A DNA stretch of 64,000 bases from Diphasiastrum complanatum. Its lineage: Eukaryota; Streptophyta; Lycopodiopsida; Lycopodiales; Lycopodiaceae. The notes under the pieces are model-generated. The model worked only from the letters and a program-made list of their open reading frames with translations, was not told the origin of the DNA and did no database searches. Both the position numbers and the translations under genes were made by a program. Positions 42,129 to 55,868 of the stretch are shown one piece after another. The stretch is taken from the NCBI GenBank assembly GCA_029204225.1, contig CM055103.1:49042378-49106377 (forward strand), given 5' to 3'. Within the stretch, counting starts at the first letter, position 1. Every line of letters begins with the position of its first letter.

Positions 42129-45100
42129 TTCTTCCCTCCTTAAACTGCTTCTATCCAGGAAAGAATTACAAGAACAATTCCTTTAACTTTCATTATTAAT
42201 CTAGGAAATCATTATCCTTAGTTTGACTTTCATATCAAACAACACTCAAAGATAAACTTATTTCCAATCGTTAATCTCTGTTCTGGAGTACGACTCAAGT
42301 TTGAATAGTACACTAAGCAATAAATTTCTCAACTAGGTTACACTCAACACAAGTTAGTAACATCACCTTCATGTAAAACACTTACATGAACCACTGAGTG
42401 AAATAACTCCTAACCACTGAGTGAAATAACTCCTAACTTAGGAGATTAAAGTTGAAGAAAAGAAATAATGATTACAGTCTAAAATTATCCACAAACTCTG
42501 GCAGACAATTTATAAAAAGCTTCCAAGTACGACTATCCTTAGAATCCAATTCTAAGATATGATAATTCATTCAACAAGAATTTCTAGGAGAATCATTACA
42601 ATATAGAATGATTAAAACTCAACTCTGAGTATCCCAGATACGCTTTATGCTCCTGTATCTAGCACCAAATGCAAGAAAATAACATTCATTCATCTTAATA
42701 GACTTGCCTGTCTCCTATGATAACTAAGATCCAATTAAATGAAGAACTGTACTCAAGCATCTGCAGACCATAAACTGTAGTAGAATAGCATCCACTAGAA
42801 AATTAAATTCTCCACAAGTAAAATACTTATCTTGTGAGAATGTTTGTGAGTCTCAATAATACTGGAGTAAAGAGATTCAAAACACTGATCTGAATTCTTA
42901 CTCAACTAACAGACCAGGACTTAATCGTCACACTTAAGAATCATCACAATTCCGAATAATCCTCTGACAATAATTAAGTATCTATTTATGATCCGTCAAT
43001 CATAAATATTTAGATTCGTATGATTCGTCAATCATAATTTTTTGGAATCCAAAATTATACTTAATCATTTACAGGATGCTGGAGTATATGTCCAACATAA
43101 CTCAGGAAAAGTAAGAATCATTCCAAAATCTTTCCACTAAGAAAGTACTGGATTTAGGAATATTCTTCAAACATGATTCTTTAACTGAAGTGCAAGATTC
43201 AAGTTCTATAAACCACTGGTAATTAAAGACTGAACGTATACCAAAATGACAATCATCTTCAACTACAAAAAAAACTTTAGATTACAATCTAGAATCAAAT
43301 CTAGATACCCAAAGTCCCGCTGAATATCAATTCAGTTATTATTCTTGGATTCATTATGATTCGTTATCCAATCGAACTCTCTGAGGATACAACCACTAAT
43401 GAGCTGAGTCTATCCCTTAACTAAGGAATACTCTATCCCAAGAATATTGTATATCCAATGCACATAATTTTAACTGATGAATCCAAATGATTCACTAATC
43501 ATGCGTCTTACATGCAATATAATTAAAAAACAATCAGTTCCTGGTGAATCCTCTTCACATTGATTGGTTTACCAATTAACTTCATCTTGGAGTAATCAAC
43601 TACTCAAGTTAATTGTTTATGATTAAGAAATCTCAATGTCCAGGTGCAGGTTTTAATTATACATTTATAACACCACATTTAGATCCTTATCCAAATCATT
43701 TATTAGTTAACTCATAAATCTTCCATAGAAAGATCCGTTAACTCTGCAAGTATCTGTCAAAACAATACTTGATCATATGTTCATGTTCACCGACTAGGTT
43801 AAGTGCACCAAATAACTCTACTAACCAAGAATACACACTAGATTCATACAAGATTAATCGTGCACATATGTGAATAATCTCACTATGACCCAGTACATAA
43901 ACACATTCTTCACTGGTAGATTCCTCCAGAACCCACATAGGTTACTCACATATCTCACTGAGATCTTGTAACTCAGCTACAAAAGATTTTCTATTTCTCA
44001 TGAGTAAATAACATATCCGAAAAATCTCTGAAACGAATAACATTCACTCTCAACAATTTTCCAATCCAACTTACCTCTAATTACATAATTTCTTCCACTC
44101 AATCAACCTCTTTCCTAGCACTAAACTAAGATTAGGTTGATCCAATACAAAACTCTCAGACTTAAATTCTGATCAAACTTACTTCTATTCCAATCAAAAT
44201 GGAATTAGTAACCTTTGACCTTTCTCTGTACTACTTATAGATAATAATTCAAATTTCAAACCTATTCTAGATCCAGATTGTCCACACAATCCGTAGAGAA
44301 TTCCTCTTATTCGAAAAGTTCCAATTAGGTATCTTACTCTGAATCTATCTAAAATTACTTTCAGACCAAATCTCATTTCTATACCACAGTTGGTTCTCTT
44401 CCGAAAACTATGCAACCCACAGATTCCCAAATAGAATTTTACCCCACCACTTCACCCCTCCTTTTAAAGAAATTATAAATTTCAATAAAAGTTAACTGGA
44501 AAGATGATATATGAAAATATCTAAATCCAAGAAAAGTCAATAATAAGTGCTTCCACTAAAGGATTCACTCTATTACAACCATGACTTTTCCTTCAAATAT
44601 TTTCAACCCGAGTGACAGTAACAATCATTCCATTGAAACCTATTTATGCAACAAAGAGATATTCAAGGTTTAAATAATTGAAACACTTTAACCTTAGAAT
44701 TTATCCGAATTCCAAGCCTATTCACACAAGTAGTAATTTATATGACATAACAGTCTTTCAGAAGAATAACTTCATGCTGGAAAGAGTCATATAAGCCAGT
44801 CTGATGTCCTATATTCGAGAAATTACTAAGAAGTAAAGGATTAATCAAGAAAGCGAGAAATAGATTCGAGGGCCTCTGATTTTGTAAATAATGAGATACC
44901 ACATTGGGAAAAAGATTAAACCTCAAAATTTCCCAAACTACCCCACATTTGATCAAACGGTTTTATTTTTCCCATATCGTGACTAGGTACTAAAACACAC
45001 TGATCATCAGATCTTTACAGTCCTAGAATTCCCTTTCCAAAATTACTGATGTCCCATACCAGCAGCTTTTTCTTTCAGAAAACCCTTAACCGCCTTATCT

Positions 45101-47982
45101 GATATTCTAGAGATCCACTAATCATCTAGCTGTCCTATAATCACTATAGGATATTATCTCCTGTTCCCAAACACTGGAGAATCCATTTATTTGGATGACT
45201 GGCATGCCCATCAGATGGATACCAAAAATCCACACCATGATTCTGTGATTTAGACAAAAGAATTAACATGGTTCCACATTACATTCTGATCCTTTCTGGT
45301 TAATGATAAGCTTCCAATCCCCATGGACTTAAGAGCATTAACTCTAGGGACAAGCTTCTGTCAATTAACAGATCTAATGTAATCCACGTATCACGATTGA
45401 CATCCAAAACTGCGGATAACTCAACGGTCACAAAGATACCAATTATGAATTCAACTAAATGAATTCATCCAGGAAATTAATACACGGTATTAAGAAATTA
45501 TTTACTGGGATTACCAAAATCCTAATTGCGAAATACATTTCCCGCTCACACTTACTACCACTGATGTCCACTCTTCTTCCCTCAGAATTTTCAGTTCCCT
45601 AAAAATCTATTCCAGCTAAGGTACTAAGAAGACGTAACTACATTAGTAAATGTTTTAAAATTAATTACTGTAGGAAAAAAAATCTTAAACAATTTCATTT
45701 CTATCCTATACCTGGGCTGAATTACTTATATACAAAAATCAACTACTAGTATGAAAACACTACTAGTCTAATCTTTTGAATATAATTCACCATAGGATTT
45801 AACTGGAAATGAAATCAGTTTTTTATTGATTCCTATTATTACGATTTTTCCAATGAAATTGGACTGTTCTCCCTTTTCACTTACTGGCTTAAGAATTACT
45901 TCGTTAAAGTTATCTGTAATTAATGGGAAATAACATTTGGATTCGGGTACTTTTTACACTATATTCACTCCAAATAAGTTTGTCGAAGAATAAAGAACTA
46001 CCTCCAAATATTCTCCATTTTATTCCAATTGATTAGTTTAACAAGTATTTCAAAAGCTTTTGGTTCATTCAATCTTAATGATCAAAAATCATCAAGAACA
46101 CAATAACCAACCCATCAGTGTCTACCGATTTAAAAAGGAGAAAAAATCAAAAACACGATTTAACTTCTTTTACTGGGAGTACCAATACTCCAGAGCTAAA
46201 TGGTTTAAATAGCATCGTACCAAGGAATTGAATTCCTCCCCTGGGTAAATGCCTGAGAACCATACCATTCTTACCTTTCCGTCAAGATCAGCTTTTAAAA
46301 AAGTTCATTTCCAAAATCAATTATTACAGCTTGACCAAAGGTCCAATAGTACTAAAGTTCCCAAAACTAGCTTAGCAATAAAAAAATGTCAAAGTCATAA
46401 AGCCCAAAAACATGCAGATTGTTCCTAGATAAAGGAAATCCCAATTCCTTCTACTCCCATTACGAGAAACAATACAAAAATTCAAGGCTAAATTTTGACT
46501 ATCAAACACCAAGAAACCGAAATTTCTCTATCCGGGTGTTAGTAACTTGAATATCAGGAGTTGTTCTCGAAAACCGATTTCGAACCAACTCAAGGTTACC
46601 AAATGTCAAAAATTCTCTCCAAGCCTTGATCCACTTGCATGTCACCACACTGATGCAAATAGTCAGCCAATTTTACAAAATTGCCAACCACTCATCACGC
46701 ATGTAACTGACTCAAGACACTTTGCGCATTCATGCTAGAAGCACAAACAATAAGGGTTTTAAAAAACACAAAAGGCCATGGGCCCACAAAACAAAACCCT
46801 CAACAAAGAAAAAAGAGTTAGGGCCGGCTCTCTCTTCCACCACAGATAGTTCGGCCATCAACAAAAGAGAGAGAGATGCTTCCAGCCGCAATCTCTTAAT
46901 TGAGCTCCACCATGAAGCCAACCATCGCTGCATGCTCCCGAACCCTAAACAAGCAAATGTGTTAGGAACTGGAAGTCACGCTCCTCTCCTCGGCCGCCAC
47001 AGTAGCAATTAGCAGCCGGGATCACGCGCCATCCCCTCGATCAATCAGCTCCAGCCAATCGGGTTCCTAAAAAATCCGCCATCGCAGTTTACAGGGCATA
47101 ATCTGCTTCATAGCAGGGTGAGTTTTCCTGACACTGCTATCTCAGCGTTCCTTCTGAGGCTCAGAAGCAGCATTTAGGTCAAAGATTACAGACCTCCACG
47201 GTCCATCAACAGGTGAACTGGAAAGGAAAGCCTAGGAATGGACTTTCAAACACGTTTTGTCCGGAATCATCCATCCAACCAACGCATCTGCTTGCTGCCA
47301 AACTGGTGTAGACCTCATCTCTTTCTACTCAAAAACCAAAACAGATTTCAAGCAGAAGAACGCCTGCTTCTATCCAACACCAGCCACCAGGCAAAGCCAA
47401 GAACAGGTCGTTTATCAACTCCGGCTTCTTGATACTATCTCACAGGGGACAAAACTGCCTACAACAAATCCTTTTATCCGACTTTACCAATGAAGCAAGT
47501 TTTATAGCATATTGTAGGATCCAGACAGTATCAACAGAAAATAGAACCTTCACAATTCACAAATCCTCAACATGCAATTGCCAGCATTCTATTGTATTGC
47601 TTTAACAGTCCATACATCTGGAAAAATTGATTGGGAATCAACCTTTCAATGAACAGCAAAAAGATAACAGGATTCAAGCCTTATAGATTCATGCATGTTA
47701 ATCTACATCAATCGCAAGATTCACCAAGGTTATCAGAATTCCAAGAATGAATTACAAACTAATTCATAGCATCACTGCCACCATAAATGAGTAAAAGGCA
47801 CTCTACCACCATAATTGATAAGCACGTCTCAAACTGGAATTAGTGAATCCAACTCCAAAATTCCTTGGAGAAAACAACACTCCATCCGGGATGTGAATCC
47901 AAGTGCGTTCCAATTCCGATTTAATGTAGAACTTGTCTCCATCCCTATCCAAGACCGCATCTTAGCCGGCCTCTGATACCAA
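42129..47982 (-). other. Non-coding interior of the LARD-like element
   Basis: Mostly AT-rich, with no frame above about 100 codons and no recognisable motif on either strand. A 23-bp tandem pair (CCACTGAGTGAAATAACTCC) is at 42391-42436. A GC-richer stretch at about 46780-47060, near the 5' end in minus sense, stands out and could be leader or captured host sequence. Confidence 0.7.
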
Positions 47983-48461
47983 TATAAGGATCCTAAAGGA
48001 TTGCCCCTAAGATGAGGATAGGAGAACACACCAAGAGAGACTATGGAGCCAAACCGCCCAACCAATCCTAGATCAAACCTGGATCTAGCCCCCAAGCCAT
48101 GCCATGTGAAGCAAGAGGAGAAGAGAGAAACTGGTAACCTAAACCCAATATGTCGACGGGAGTATCCCTACCTCATTATATAGAGAGTAGAGTCCTGTGC
48201 ATGAAACCATGCAACCCCCATGCAGGTCAACTATAAATAGGTCTCATCTCTTCATGCAGTCCTCCTGCCTATATCCAGTCACACAGACATGCAATATTCC
48301 ATATGTCTCAATTAGAGTGTCTGGGTCCTCTCAAGGTAATTAGTCACAAACAGGCCTTGACATGGAATTAAATCACGGCGTGACCAATAATCTTGAGTAC
48401 TGGAGGGCCGGTCTACCATATTAGGACTATTCCAGGTCCTTAACCGAATATGGCCATAACA
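47983..48461 (-). repeat. LARD-like element 5' LTR
   Basis: This 479-bp repeat is nearly identical to 41651-42128; its end reads CCTTATA before the primer site. Confidence 0.88.
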
Positions 48462-48890
48462 ACCACAATACCTTTAGGTCTTCTAAAAAGTTTTTGGCTG
48501 CTTCAACTTTTTCTTGTTTAAACCCTACAGCTGTGGGTGAGCATGGCTGAAAACCATACATCAGCATAAATGGGCTGTATCCCGTAGCTGAATGTTTGCT
48601 ACTGTTATAAGCAAACTCTAATACCGAGAGTTATTCTTCCCAATTAGTCTGCTTTTTGCTGACGTATGCACGAAGCATATCCTCCAGCACCTGATTTACT
48701 CTTTCTGTTTGACCATCCGTCTGTGGATGGAGGTCGGTAGTACTCATGTTAAGTTTAGTATGGAGTTGATGGAATACTGCCCTCCAAAAATTTCCATTAA
48801 ACTTACTGTCCCGGTCGCTGACTATGCCAGAAGGTAGACCGTACAATTTAAATAGCCCATCTACAAACAATCTCGCTAACTCTTTCAAGT
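48462..48890 (-). pseudogene. Chromovirus integrase core, copy A (second part)
   Basis: The minus frame 48631-48888 encodes LARLFVDGLFKLYGLPSGIV, DRDSKFNGNFW (second catalytic Asp) and the last motif TDLHPQTDGQTERVN (with a one-codon insertion: DLHPQ instead of DHPQ), ending KKQTNWEE. About 170 bp present in copy B are missing near 48475. The fragment ends abruptly at about 48890. Confidence 0.85.
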
Positions 48891-49014
48891 TACTTTACTT
48901 TGAGCAAGGACCTTGCAATCAACTTGACATATGGCATTTAGCATTTTCCTTAGCTTCGAGCTACTACTCTTCAATGTGAAAGCACAAAACAATGAATGAT
49001 ACCATTAGTTGCTA

Positions 49015-49145
49015 TATCTAGTTCAATGGGATGGACTTCCTATAGATGAGGCAACATGGGAGGCTATAGATGTCTTTTCAAACATTCCTCACCTTGAGGA
49101 TTATGCCAAAGCACTTGCAGTAGCCATACAATCATTAACATGAAC
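49015..49145 (+). pseudogene. Gypsy C-terminal chromodomain-like fragment
   Basis: The + strand reads YLVQWDGLPIDEATWE followed by FSNIPHLEDYAKALAV, the end of a Gypsy polyprotein (chromodomain-like, W-x-G-LP-x-x-EATWE). It is a different family from the chromovirus copies nearby. Confidence 0.65.
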
Positions 49146-52100
49146 ACATAGACAACATTCATAATAGCCCTATCACATGCCCACAATAAGGGCCAAGGCA
49201 TATAGTTTAGGAGATTAGCATTTTTTATATGCTCAAACTGAGTGCAATTATCTTAATGCAGAGAAAAATTAACCATAATTTTCTTATAGCAAAGTTTATC
49301 CTTTGGTCACTCTACACTTCCATGTGCCTTTTGTAAGGGATTGAGCTACAAGAATAATCCCAATTGGATGTCTCTCCTTCATTGATTAACTATCGAGACA
49401 AGAGTAACACCAAAATCATGGATGATACATCAAATAAAAAACAATACATTCTCAGCAATATGCCACCATAATCCATTGACATTTCAATGTTAAGAGACTA
49501 CAAATGTGTTGCTCTAATGACAAATTTTTAGTCTTGAAATCACCTTTGAATACCAAGCACCAACATAAAAGGTATATTAGAAAGCTCACACACCTATCCG
49601 TAAGGTTATTACCAATCCATCTCCGACCCCAAAGCTAATAGGCAATCATTCTAAGACTAGACCAAGACCGTAAATACTAAAAATTTTCCAAGTCACTAAC
49701 ATACAATCAATGGATGTTGTTGGCCTTAACTAGATCTAGTTGTACATAAGGTAGAGGGTGTTCAAGCAACATGCAATCAAAATTCATGTGAATATATTAT
49801 CCTAATGTCCCTCATTTCGTTTATGTGGTCATATTAGGTTTAATTATAAATATAATGAATGGGGCTACTCTATCAAAATAACTTTAATGCTTATTTCAAC
49901 TAGTAGTTGCATACGTAGAAACCCAATATCTATGTCGTGTCAACCGTGGGAATGAAAATTTGTTGAGTTCTATGTGCGTAGAGTAAATGAGACCTTGACC
50001 TTCTCCTCATCAAGTAAAGGCTCCAACCAACTCAACAAAAGGATCCATGTAGTGACAGAATGGAGGATTCAACTCACATGACAACTTTGGAGGTTTCTCT
50101 CCCATAGAGATGACAAATTGTCTCGAGGTTACAAAACACTGATTTAACTCTCTCTCTTTCTCATGACTAAGCAATTGGAAAGTTGCTAATTTTACAATTT
50201 TTCACTCATAAATTGTAAGATTAAGAAACGTTTTAATTGTGTAAGAATCAAGACTTCGGAGCCCTAACGCTCAAGAAATGTTGATGGATCACACGATTCA
50301 ATATGCATGAATGACTAATGAGGAGCTCAACATTACGATAGATCGCAAAATAAGACCCAAATTGAGTATGGGGCCACAAAGTAGGACGTCCTAGGGCCCC
50401 AAATAAGGACTCAATTCTTCACCATGTTTTCTTGTAGATTCACATGCTCAAGCTCATGGCACAATTGAACATGCTTAAGGTTGTCAATTTGATTTTATGG
50501 ATCAGCTTTAAGGGTTCAAGCTAAGATGTTTTAAAAGGCAATCACTTTAAAATCATTGCATGTCTAGATCCAAATGACAACTGAGATGGGTCCTGCAACA
50601 GGGATGCAAATCTGCTGCTTAGTGGAGCCATAAGTCAATACACAATCATGTGGCAATGGCAAACACAATGAACATACAGACGTCTCATGTCCTTAAATTT
50701 TTAGAAGACAAAAGTGGATGTGCCAAAAGAATTTACCTTTATGGAATATGCTACAGGGAGCAGTATTTTTGGTCGCATGACATCCTCTGGAAAATTGCGC
50801 AATGCATAAACCAATTTCTCGAAAGGTAATTGTACCTACAAAATTAAGGGTAAAGAGAATTATGAACATTTCTTCAAAAATCTATGTTACTAAATTCGAG
50901 GAATTTAAGTGTATTCGCAATATGATAATATGCATCAAATTTGATATATCCCTAATATTCCCTATTAGTAATATGCTCTCTAAAAATATGTGGGAAAAAA
51001 TATTTCTAATACGGAGGATTTGAATGGATTGATAAGTTAACATTGATAATCACAAACTAATCCAAATCATCTCTTCAATGATACCCACTCAAATGGTAGT
51101 TCTAGCAACAAAAAATGTTTCTTTTTTGGCATACTCAAAAAACATGGATCCACCTTTTCGTGACATTTTTAAAAATCAATAATGTAAGAGTTGCTTGCAT
51201 GCAATTTATAACCTTAATCCTTTTCATAGTAGTATTAAACCAAATATGCATACTGAGTTTTAGCTTAGAACAAAAACGTATCAAAGGTGAGAGGGAAAGA
51301 GAATCATGGCATCAAACCTTACAACATGATAATTGTCTTACCAAATCATTATGACAATACTTCAGCAAAGCCAGGCCCACCTTGAAGATGATTGTTATTC
51401 CCTGCAAGAGAACAACTTTGAATTAAGTTAGCTGTGACGAGTAGTTTTCTTGGCAATTAGAAATGCTCTTTGGATGCTTCTAGGAAAAAAATTGAAGGAG
51501 ACAAAGGTTTACTAATTATTGAGTGATCTTCACATTCTACTATCTCTTAATCTATTTTGTATAAGCCTCCATTTGGATAACTTTGCATTTGTCTTAGGTC
51601 GCAACAAAGTTCCTATTAGCTTAAAGGAAATGGCATGCATATGGCATGCAATAGTGTAAGTGCCCTTAGGCCTATAGCAAGAGTGAGATGATGCCTTAAG
51701 ATCAATAATAATTTACTTTTATGACATGTGAAAGCTTATAGATCACACAAAGAGCATAAAATTTAGACATAATGTCATGCACATAGGAAAATATTGCATG
51801 CAAACATTTTTAACCTCGTAGAGGGATCAAGATGGAGTCACCCCCCCCCACCCTTTTCTCACCAAGGCATCCTCGTTAACCATATTAAGCCCTAGCCAAT
51901 TTCCAATTGCATCAACCCCACAATGAACTTTTCTTAAGCCGTTAGCTTGCTCTTGATTTTATGGAAAAGCATAGACACCATGCATGCTACATGAAAGTAG
52001 CAAAACTTGATCTTTCTTTCACACTCTTTTCTTGATTATTTGTAGCTTGTTGTAGAAATCCACCCGAGGTCTTGTTTAATCTTAAACTAATAACAAATAA

Positions 52101-52640
52101 CTCTAGTGTATCTACGTACATATTAAGCTATTTACAATGATACTATCATGTAATGTCCCGACATGAGCATATGAAGAAAGTCGTGATGGTGATGATGATG
52201 AGGATGCCATAAGACATGCTAGGCATTGTCATTTGCTTATATTCTTGCCTCTATGTGAACACATTAGACTTGTAAATTGAAAATTGTAAATTGTAAATAT
52301 TAAAATGGCTCACACCGGCCTATGGTGTTTTGTAAGAAAATGTAAATAGCAGGTTTTTGTTAACTTGTTGACCTGCTTATATTTAGTATAGGGTACTGGG
52401 TATTAACATAGAGGCTGCTGGACTGACCTCCTTAAAGTAGTTGACTAGTCAACGGGACACGTGTCGCCATGTGTCAATGAATAGGAAAGGGTCAAGGTTA
52501 AGTGGGTGCTTGAGGATTATGTATAAGTGAGCCTAGAGAGAGGCATTCCTCATCGTAGTCTATGCAGGTGGTTGGGAGGAGACTTAGCAGCAATGCTCTT
52601 ATGTGTTTATGCTTGTAACTTGATATGTACTTTTAGGAAA
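49146..52640. other. Long gap with no recognised gene
   Basis: No domain is recognised on either strand. 52180-52210 has a GAT-rich triplet stretch. The final ~500 bp are probably the LTR of the Copia element whose primer site is at 52659 (AATAAA at about 52644); its left boundary is not clear. Confidence 0.4.
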
Positions 52641-52658
52641 AATCAATAAAGTGCATAT

Positions 52659-52671
52659 TTGGTATCAGAAC
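52659..52671 (+). other. Primer-binding site of a degraded Copia element
   Basis: TGGTATCAGAACA is a near match to the initiator-Met site, shortly after a polyadenylation-like AATAAA and an LTR-like end. Confidence 0.6.
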
Positions 52672-53271
52672 AATTCCTTTCCAGGATTGTGTGGAGTTTG
52701 GCATCACATTCACCTTGAGTTAGGGTTTAGTGGGAGCCAGGTGAGCCAACGCCCTATTGTAGGTGTATTTCTAAGCAGTTTGAGAGCCCTAAAGCTTACA
52801 GACTAGAGAGCTATGGTGGATTGCTGATCTTTGGGCAGCCTTCGAGCATCTTCTGCTATCTAGCTCACTTTTTCTCTTTGCTTTTGTGAAATCAGCCTTC
52901 TTTCGATTTTTAAAATTGTTTGTAACCTTTTCAATTCTCATTATTTTTTGGATCTGACAATTGAGATGGGTGTCTAGTGGTATGTCACTAGTGGGGTAGA
53001 GGCTATCAGATTCCTGTTCAGTGATATTCTCTTGTTTTTGTAGATTGCCAATTTCAAACCCTTTTTTGCTTTGAAGGGAAAGAGTTTGTAGGTTGCTAGA
53101 ATTTGGCTGTACAAGATCCATTCTATCTAGTTCTTTTAGGAATTCAAGGTAGTCCCTCTGTGTAGTTTGGGGTGAAAAAAGCTTATTTGTGCTTTGTTTT
53201 AAGTGCCTTTGTTGCTGGTTTTTGCACAATTTTGCAAGTTGCTTCACTTTTTCCTAAACAGCTTCTGCTAT

Positions 53272-54100
53272 GGCATTTTCTAGTGATACTATACGTGATT
53301 CTCAGAGGATCGATGCACTTTCTTCAAAAGTTGATGGCTTGGACTTGATGTTAAAGTAGATTTTAGAGCAATTGAAGCCTGGCCATGCACCTGAAAGAGT
53401 CAATGTAGGGAATTTGGGTGGTGAGCCTAGTTCAACTGAAAGAGATGCAGATCTTGGCAGGAAGCACAAGTTGTTGTTTGGGATTGAATGATATTGTGTT
53501 GTTAGAATCTAGTAAGCTAGATGGTACAAACTTTAGCATTTGGAAATTCAAGATGCAAAATATTCTCATGGAGCGAGAATATTGGAATATTGTTATAGGT
53601 GCCGAAGGCCCTCCCACAATTGATAGAGAATTGCAAGAGGAAGAAAAACTCATCACATCATTAACTTATCAGTTAAAGATATGATTATTTCGCATATCAA
53701 AGATGTTGCTGGACCCAAGGAGGCTTGTGATATTCTAAGGAAATTATATGATACCGTAAATCAATCTCAAACTTTGTTCTAAATTTTAAGCTACATACAT
53801 TAAAGGCTGAATCAATAACGGATTACTCTACTCGAGTGAAAGATTAGAGAGGGCAACTTATTGCAATTGGAAAGAGTGCTTCGGATTCAATTTTAATATC
53901 TATCATGCTTAATAGTTTACCTTTGGCCAATCAAAGCTTTGTTATGATGTTGCTTTTACAAGAGACAAGGCCTCTTTTGATGAGTTGAATTCAATATTGC
54001 TATAGGAGGAAATCAGACGACAGAATCTTGTTTGCAGGGACGATTTCAAGGAGCAAGCATTCTTAGCAAAGAAGCAAGGGCAAAGTTCCAAGAAAGGTGG
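53272..54100 (+). pseudogene. Copia gag, degraded
   Basis: ATG at 53272 opens MAFSSDTIRDSQRIDALSSK with a coiled-coil-like start, then a stop. After frame changes come KLDGTNFSIWKFKMQNILME (gag N-terminus), ISHIKDVAGPKEACDILRKL and further UBN2-type sequence to about 54100. No zinc knuckle is reached before similarity ends. The 152-codon minus frame at 52789-53247 overlaps the leader and is not taken as a gene. Confidence 0.7.
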
Positions 54101-54271
54101 TGTCATGCCCATGACTAATCTCAGATTGTTATCATGTTAGGAGGTCAGTAGGCCTACCTCGACTCGTGACTTAATTATGATTATGAGGGGTTGGGGCCCT
54201 CATGTGCATATGGTCATAATTAATGGTTGGAGGCCAAAACTCAAGATGGCAGATTCTTATGGGTCCATCAC

Positions 54272-54629
54272 TGTAATAGATACTAACACCACAGTAGGGC
54301 AAACACTAACTGATCCACCCAACCTTGCCTACTCCCTGATATAGAGTAAGCCCCTCCTAGCCCAGTGTGAGGACTAGTAGCATGCTACTGCCAAGTGTCG
54401 GCCATGTGGCACTGACGTGGCCGACTGCACGTCGGGACCCAATTGGGAGCCCTATCCTGCTGACAGGGTCCCTAGGCTGTGTTAGGCCCGCCATGGCTAT
54501 GGACCGTCCTGGGGAACACTACTCACACTGTCTTGCCCTGTTGGTCATGTACGCTGGACACGACCCTGACTGTGGTATCTGACCTATCTGTGTTCTCTAG
54601 GGTTCGGCACTGGTTACGAGCTCGTAACA
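54272..54629 (-). repeat. Chromovirus copy B 3' LTR
   Basis: This 358-bp repeat starts TGTTACGAGCTCGTAACC on the minus strand and matches 58416-58773. A GGGGGAGGGAG purine tract precedes it in minus sense. Confidence 0.9.
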
Positions 54630-54640
54630 CTCCCTCCCCC

Positions 54641-55868
54641 TTAAGAACCGTCTTGGTCCTCTAAGACAAAGTCTGGAAAAATCTTGCAAGTGACGCTGCC
54701 TCTTTCCCAAGTGGCATTCTCAACAGGCTGATCATTCCACTTAACCAGATATTCTCGGTATAGAGTATGACGAGTCTGCGTCTCTCTACTATCAAGAATC
54801 TCCTCTGGTTCATGTGGAGGTTGTTGAGGATCCAATGAGAGAACTAGAACATTGTCCCCTACCAGATTGTCTGATCTGGTTAAGGCTTTTGGTAACTGAC
54901 TTACATGAAAGACTGGAAAAACCTTACTGCTGTGTGGGAGTTCTAGTTCATAGATGACTTCGCCTAGTCTCCTACTGATGGTAAAGGGACCACAATACCT
55001 TGGAGACAACTTAGCACACACTCCTGATTTGAGGGTTTTAGAGTCAACTGGGACTCTCAAGTAGACTTTCTCACCAGTGGAGAACTGCACATCCCGTCTG
55101 TGTGGATCTGCATAATGCCTGGCTCGATCCTAGGACTGCCTAATGCTACGCTTAGCATGTTCTATCATCTGGTTTAGGTCCTCTAAAAAGTTTTTGGCTG
55201 CTTCAACTTTTTCTTGTTTAAACCCTACAGCTGTGGGTGAGCGTGGCTGAAAACCGTACATCAGCATAAATGGGCTGTATCCCGTAGCTGAATGTTTGGT
55301 ACTGTTGTAAGCAAACTCTAATATTGAGAGATACTCCTCCCAATTAGTCTGCTTCTTGCTGACGTATGCACGAAGCATATCCTCCAGCACTTGATTTACC
55401 CTTTCTGTTTGACCGTCCGTCTGTGGATGGTCGGTGGTACTCATATTAAGTTTAGTATGGAGATGATGGAATACTGCCCTCCAAAAATTTCCAGTAAACT
55501 TACTGTCCCGGTCCCTGACTATGCCGGAAGGTAGACCGTACAATTTAAATAGCCCGTCTACAAACAACCTCGCTAACTCTGGAGCTCTAACGGTTGTTTT
55601 GGTCGGAATGAAATGAGCCATTTTGGTCAGACGGTCAACTGTGACCCATATAGCGTCATTACCCTTTTGGGTTTTAGGTAGGCCTACTATAAAATCCATG
55701 GAGATACTCTCCCATTTACCAGCTGGTATTTCTAAGGGATGCAACAACCCTCCTGCCTTTAAATGCTCTGCTTTATTTACTTGACATTTCTGGCAACTGG
55801 TTACATACTGGTGGACGTCCTTTTTCATACTGGGCCAAAAATAGATCCTAACACCACAGTAGGGCAAA
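54641..55868 (-). pseudogene. Chromovirus integrase with chromodomain, copy B
   Basis: From right to left: the HHCC tail (VHQYVTSCQKCQVN), core start WESISMDFIVGLPKTQKGND (first Asp), VRDRDSKFTGNFW (second Asp), TDHPQTDGQTERVNQV (Glu), the post-core region, then a TAG near 55137 where CAG (Gln) is expected. The frame 54641-55090 continues with the GPF/Y-type segment (CGPFTISRRLGEVIYELELP) and the chromodomain (YLVKWNDQPVENATWE). Chromodomains direct integration to marked chromatin in this lineage (family knowledge). Confidence 0.92.

Larger units (their letters stand above)
41651..48461 (-). mobile_element. LARD-like non-autonomous LTR retrotransposon, young
   Basis: This 6.8-kb element has LTRs 41651-42128 and 47983-48461 that differ at only about three or four bases and one indel. 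Target duplications ACCAC flank it exactly (41646-41650, 48462-48466). A primer site TGGTATCAGAG (minus, 47982-47971) lies just inside the right LTR and a purine tract AGGAGGGAAGAA (minus, 42140-42129) just inside the left one, so it runs on the minus strand. The 5.85-kb interior has no gag, protease, RT or integrase match in any frame. It must have been moved by proteins of another element. Host sequence is the chromovirus copy A. Confidence 0.88.

Noticed and set aside
52789-53247. 152-codon minus-strand frame as a gene
   Set aside because: It lies antisense across the leader between a Copia primer site (52659) and its gag start (53272), with Gln/Lys/Ser-rich low-information sequence and no domain.
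54367-54664. Repeated ~70-codon frames beginning MRTSSMLLPSVGHVA
   Set aside because: The same frame appears at 55932 and, reversed, at 58463-58678 because it is part of the chromovirus LTR.
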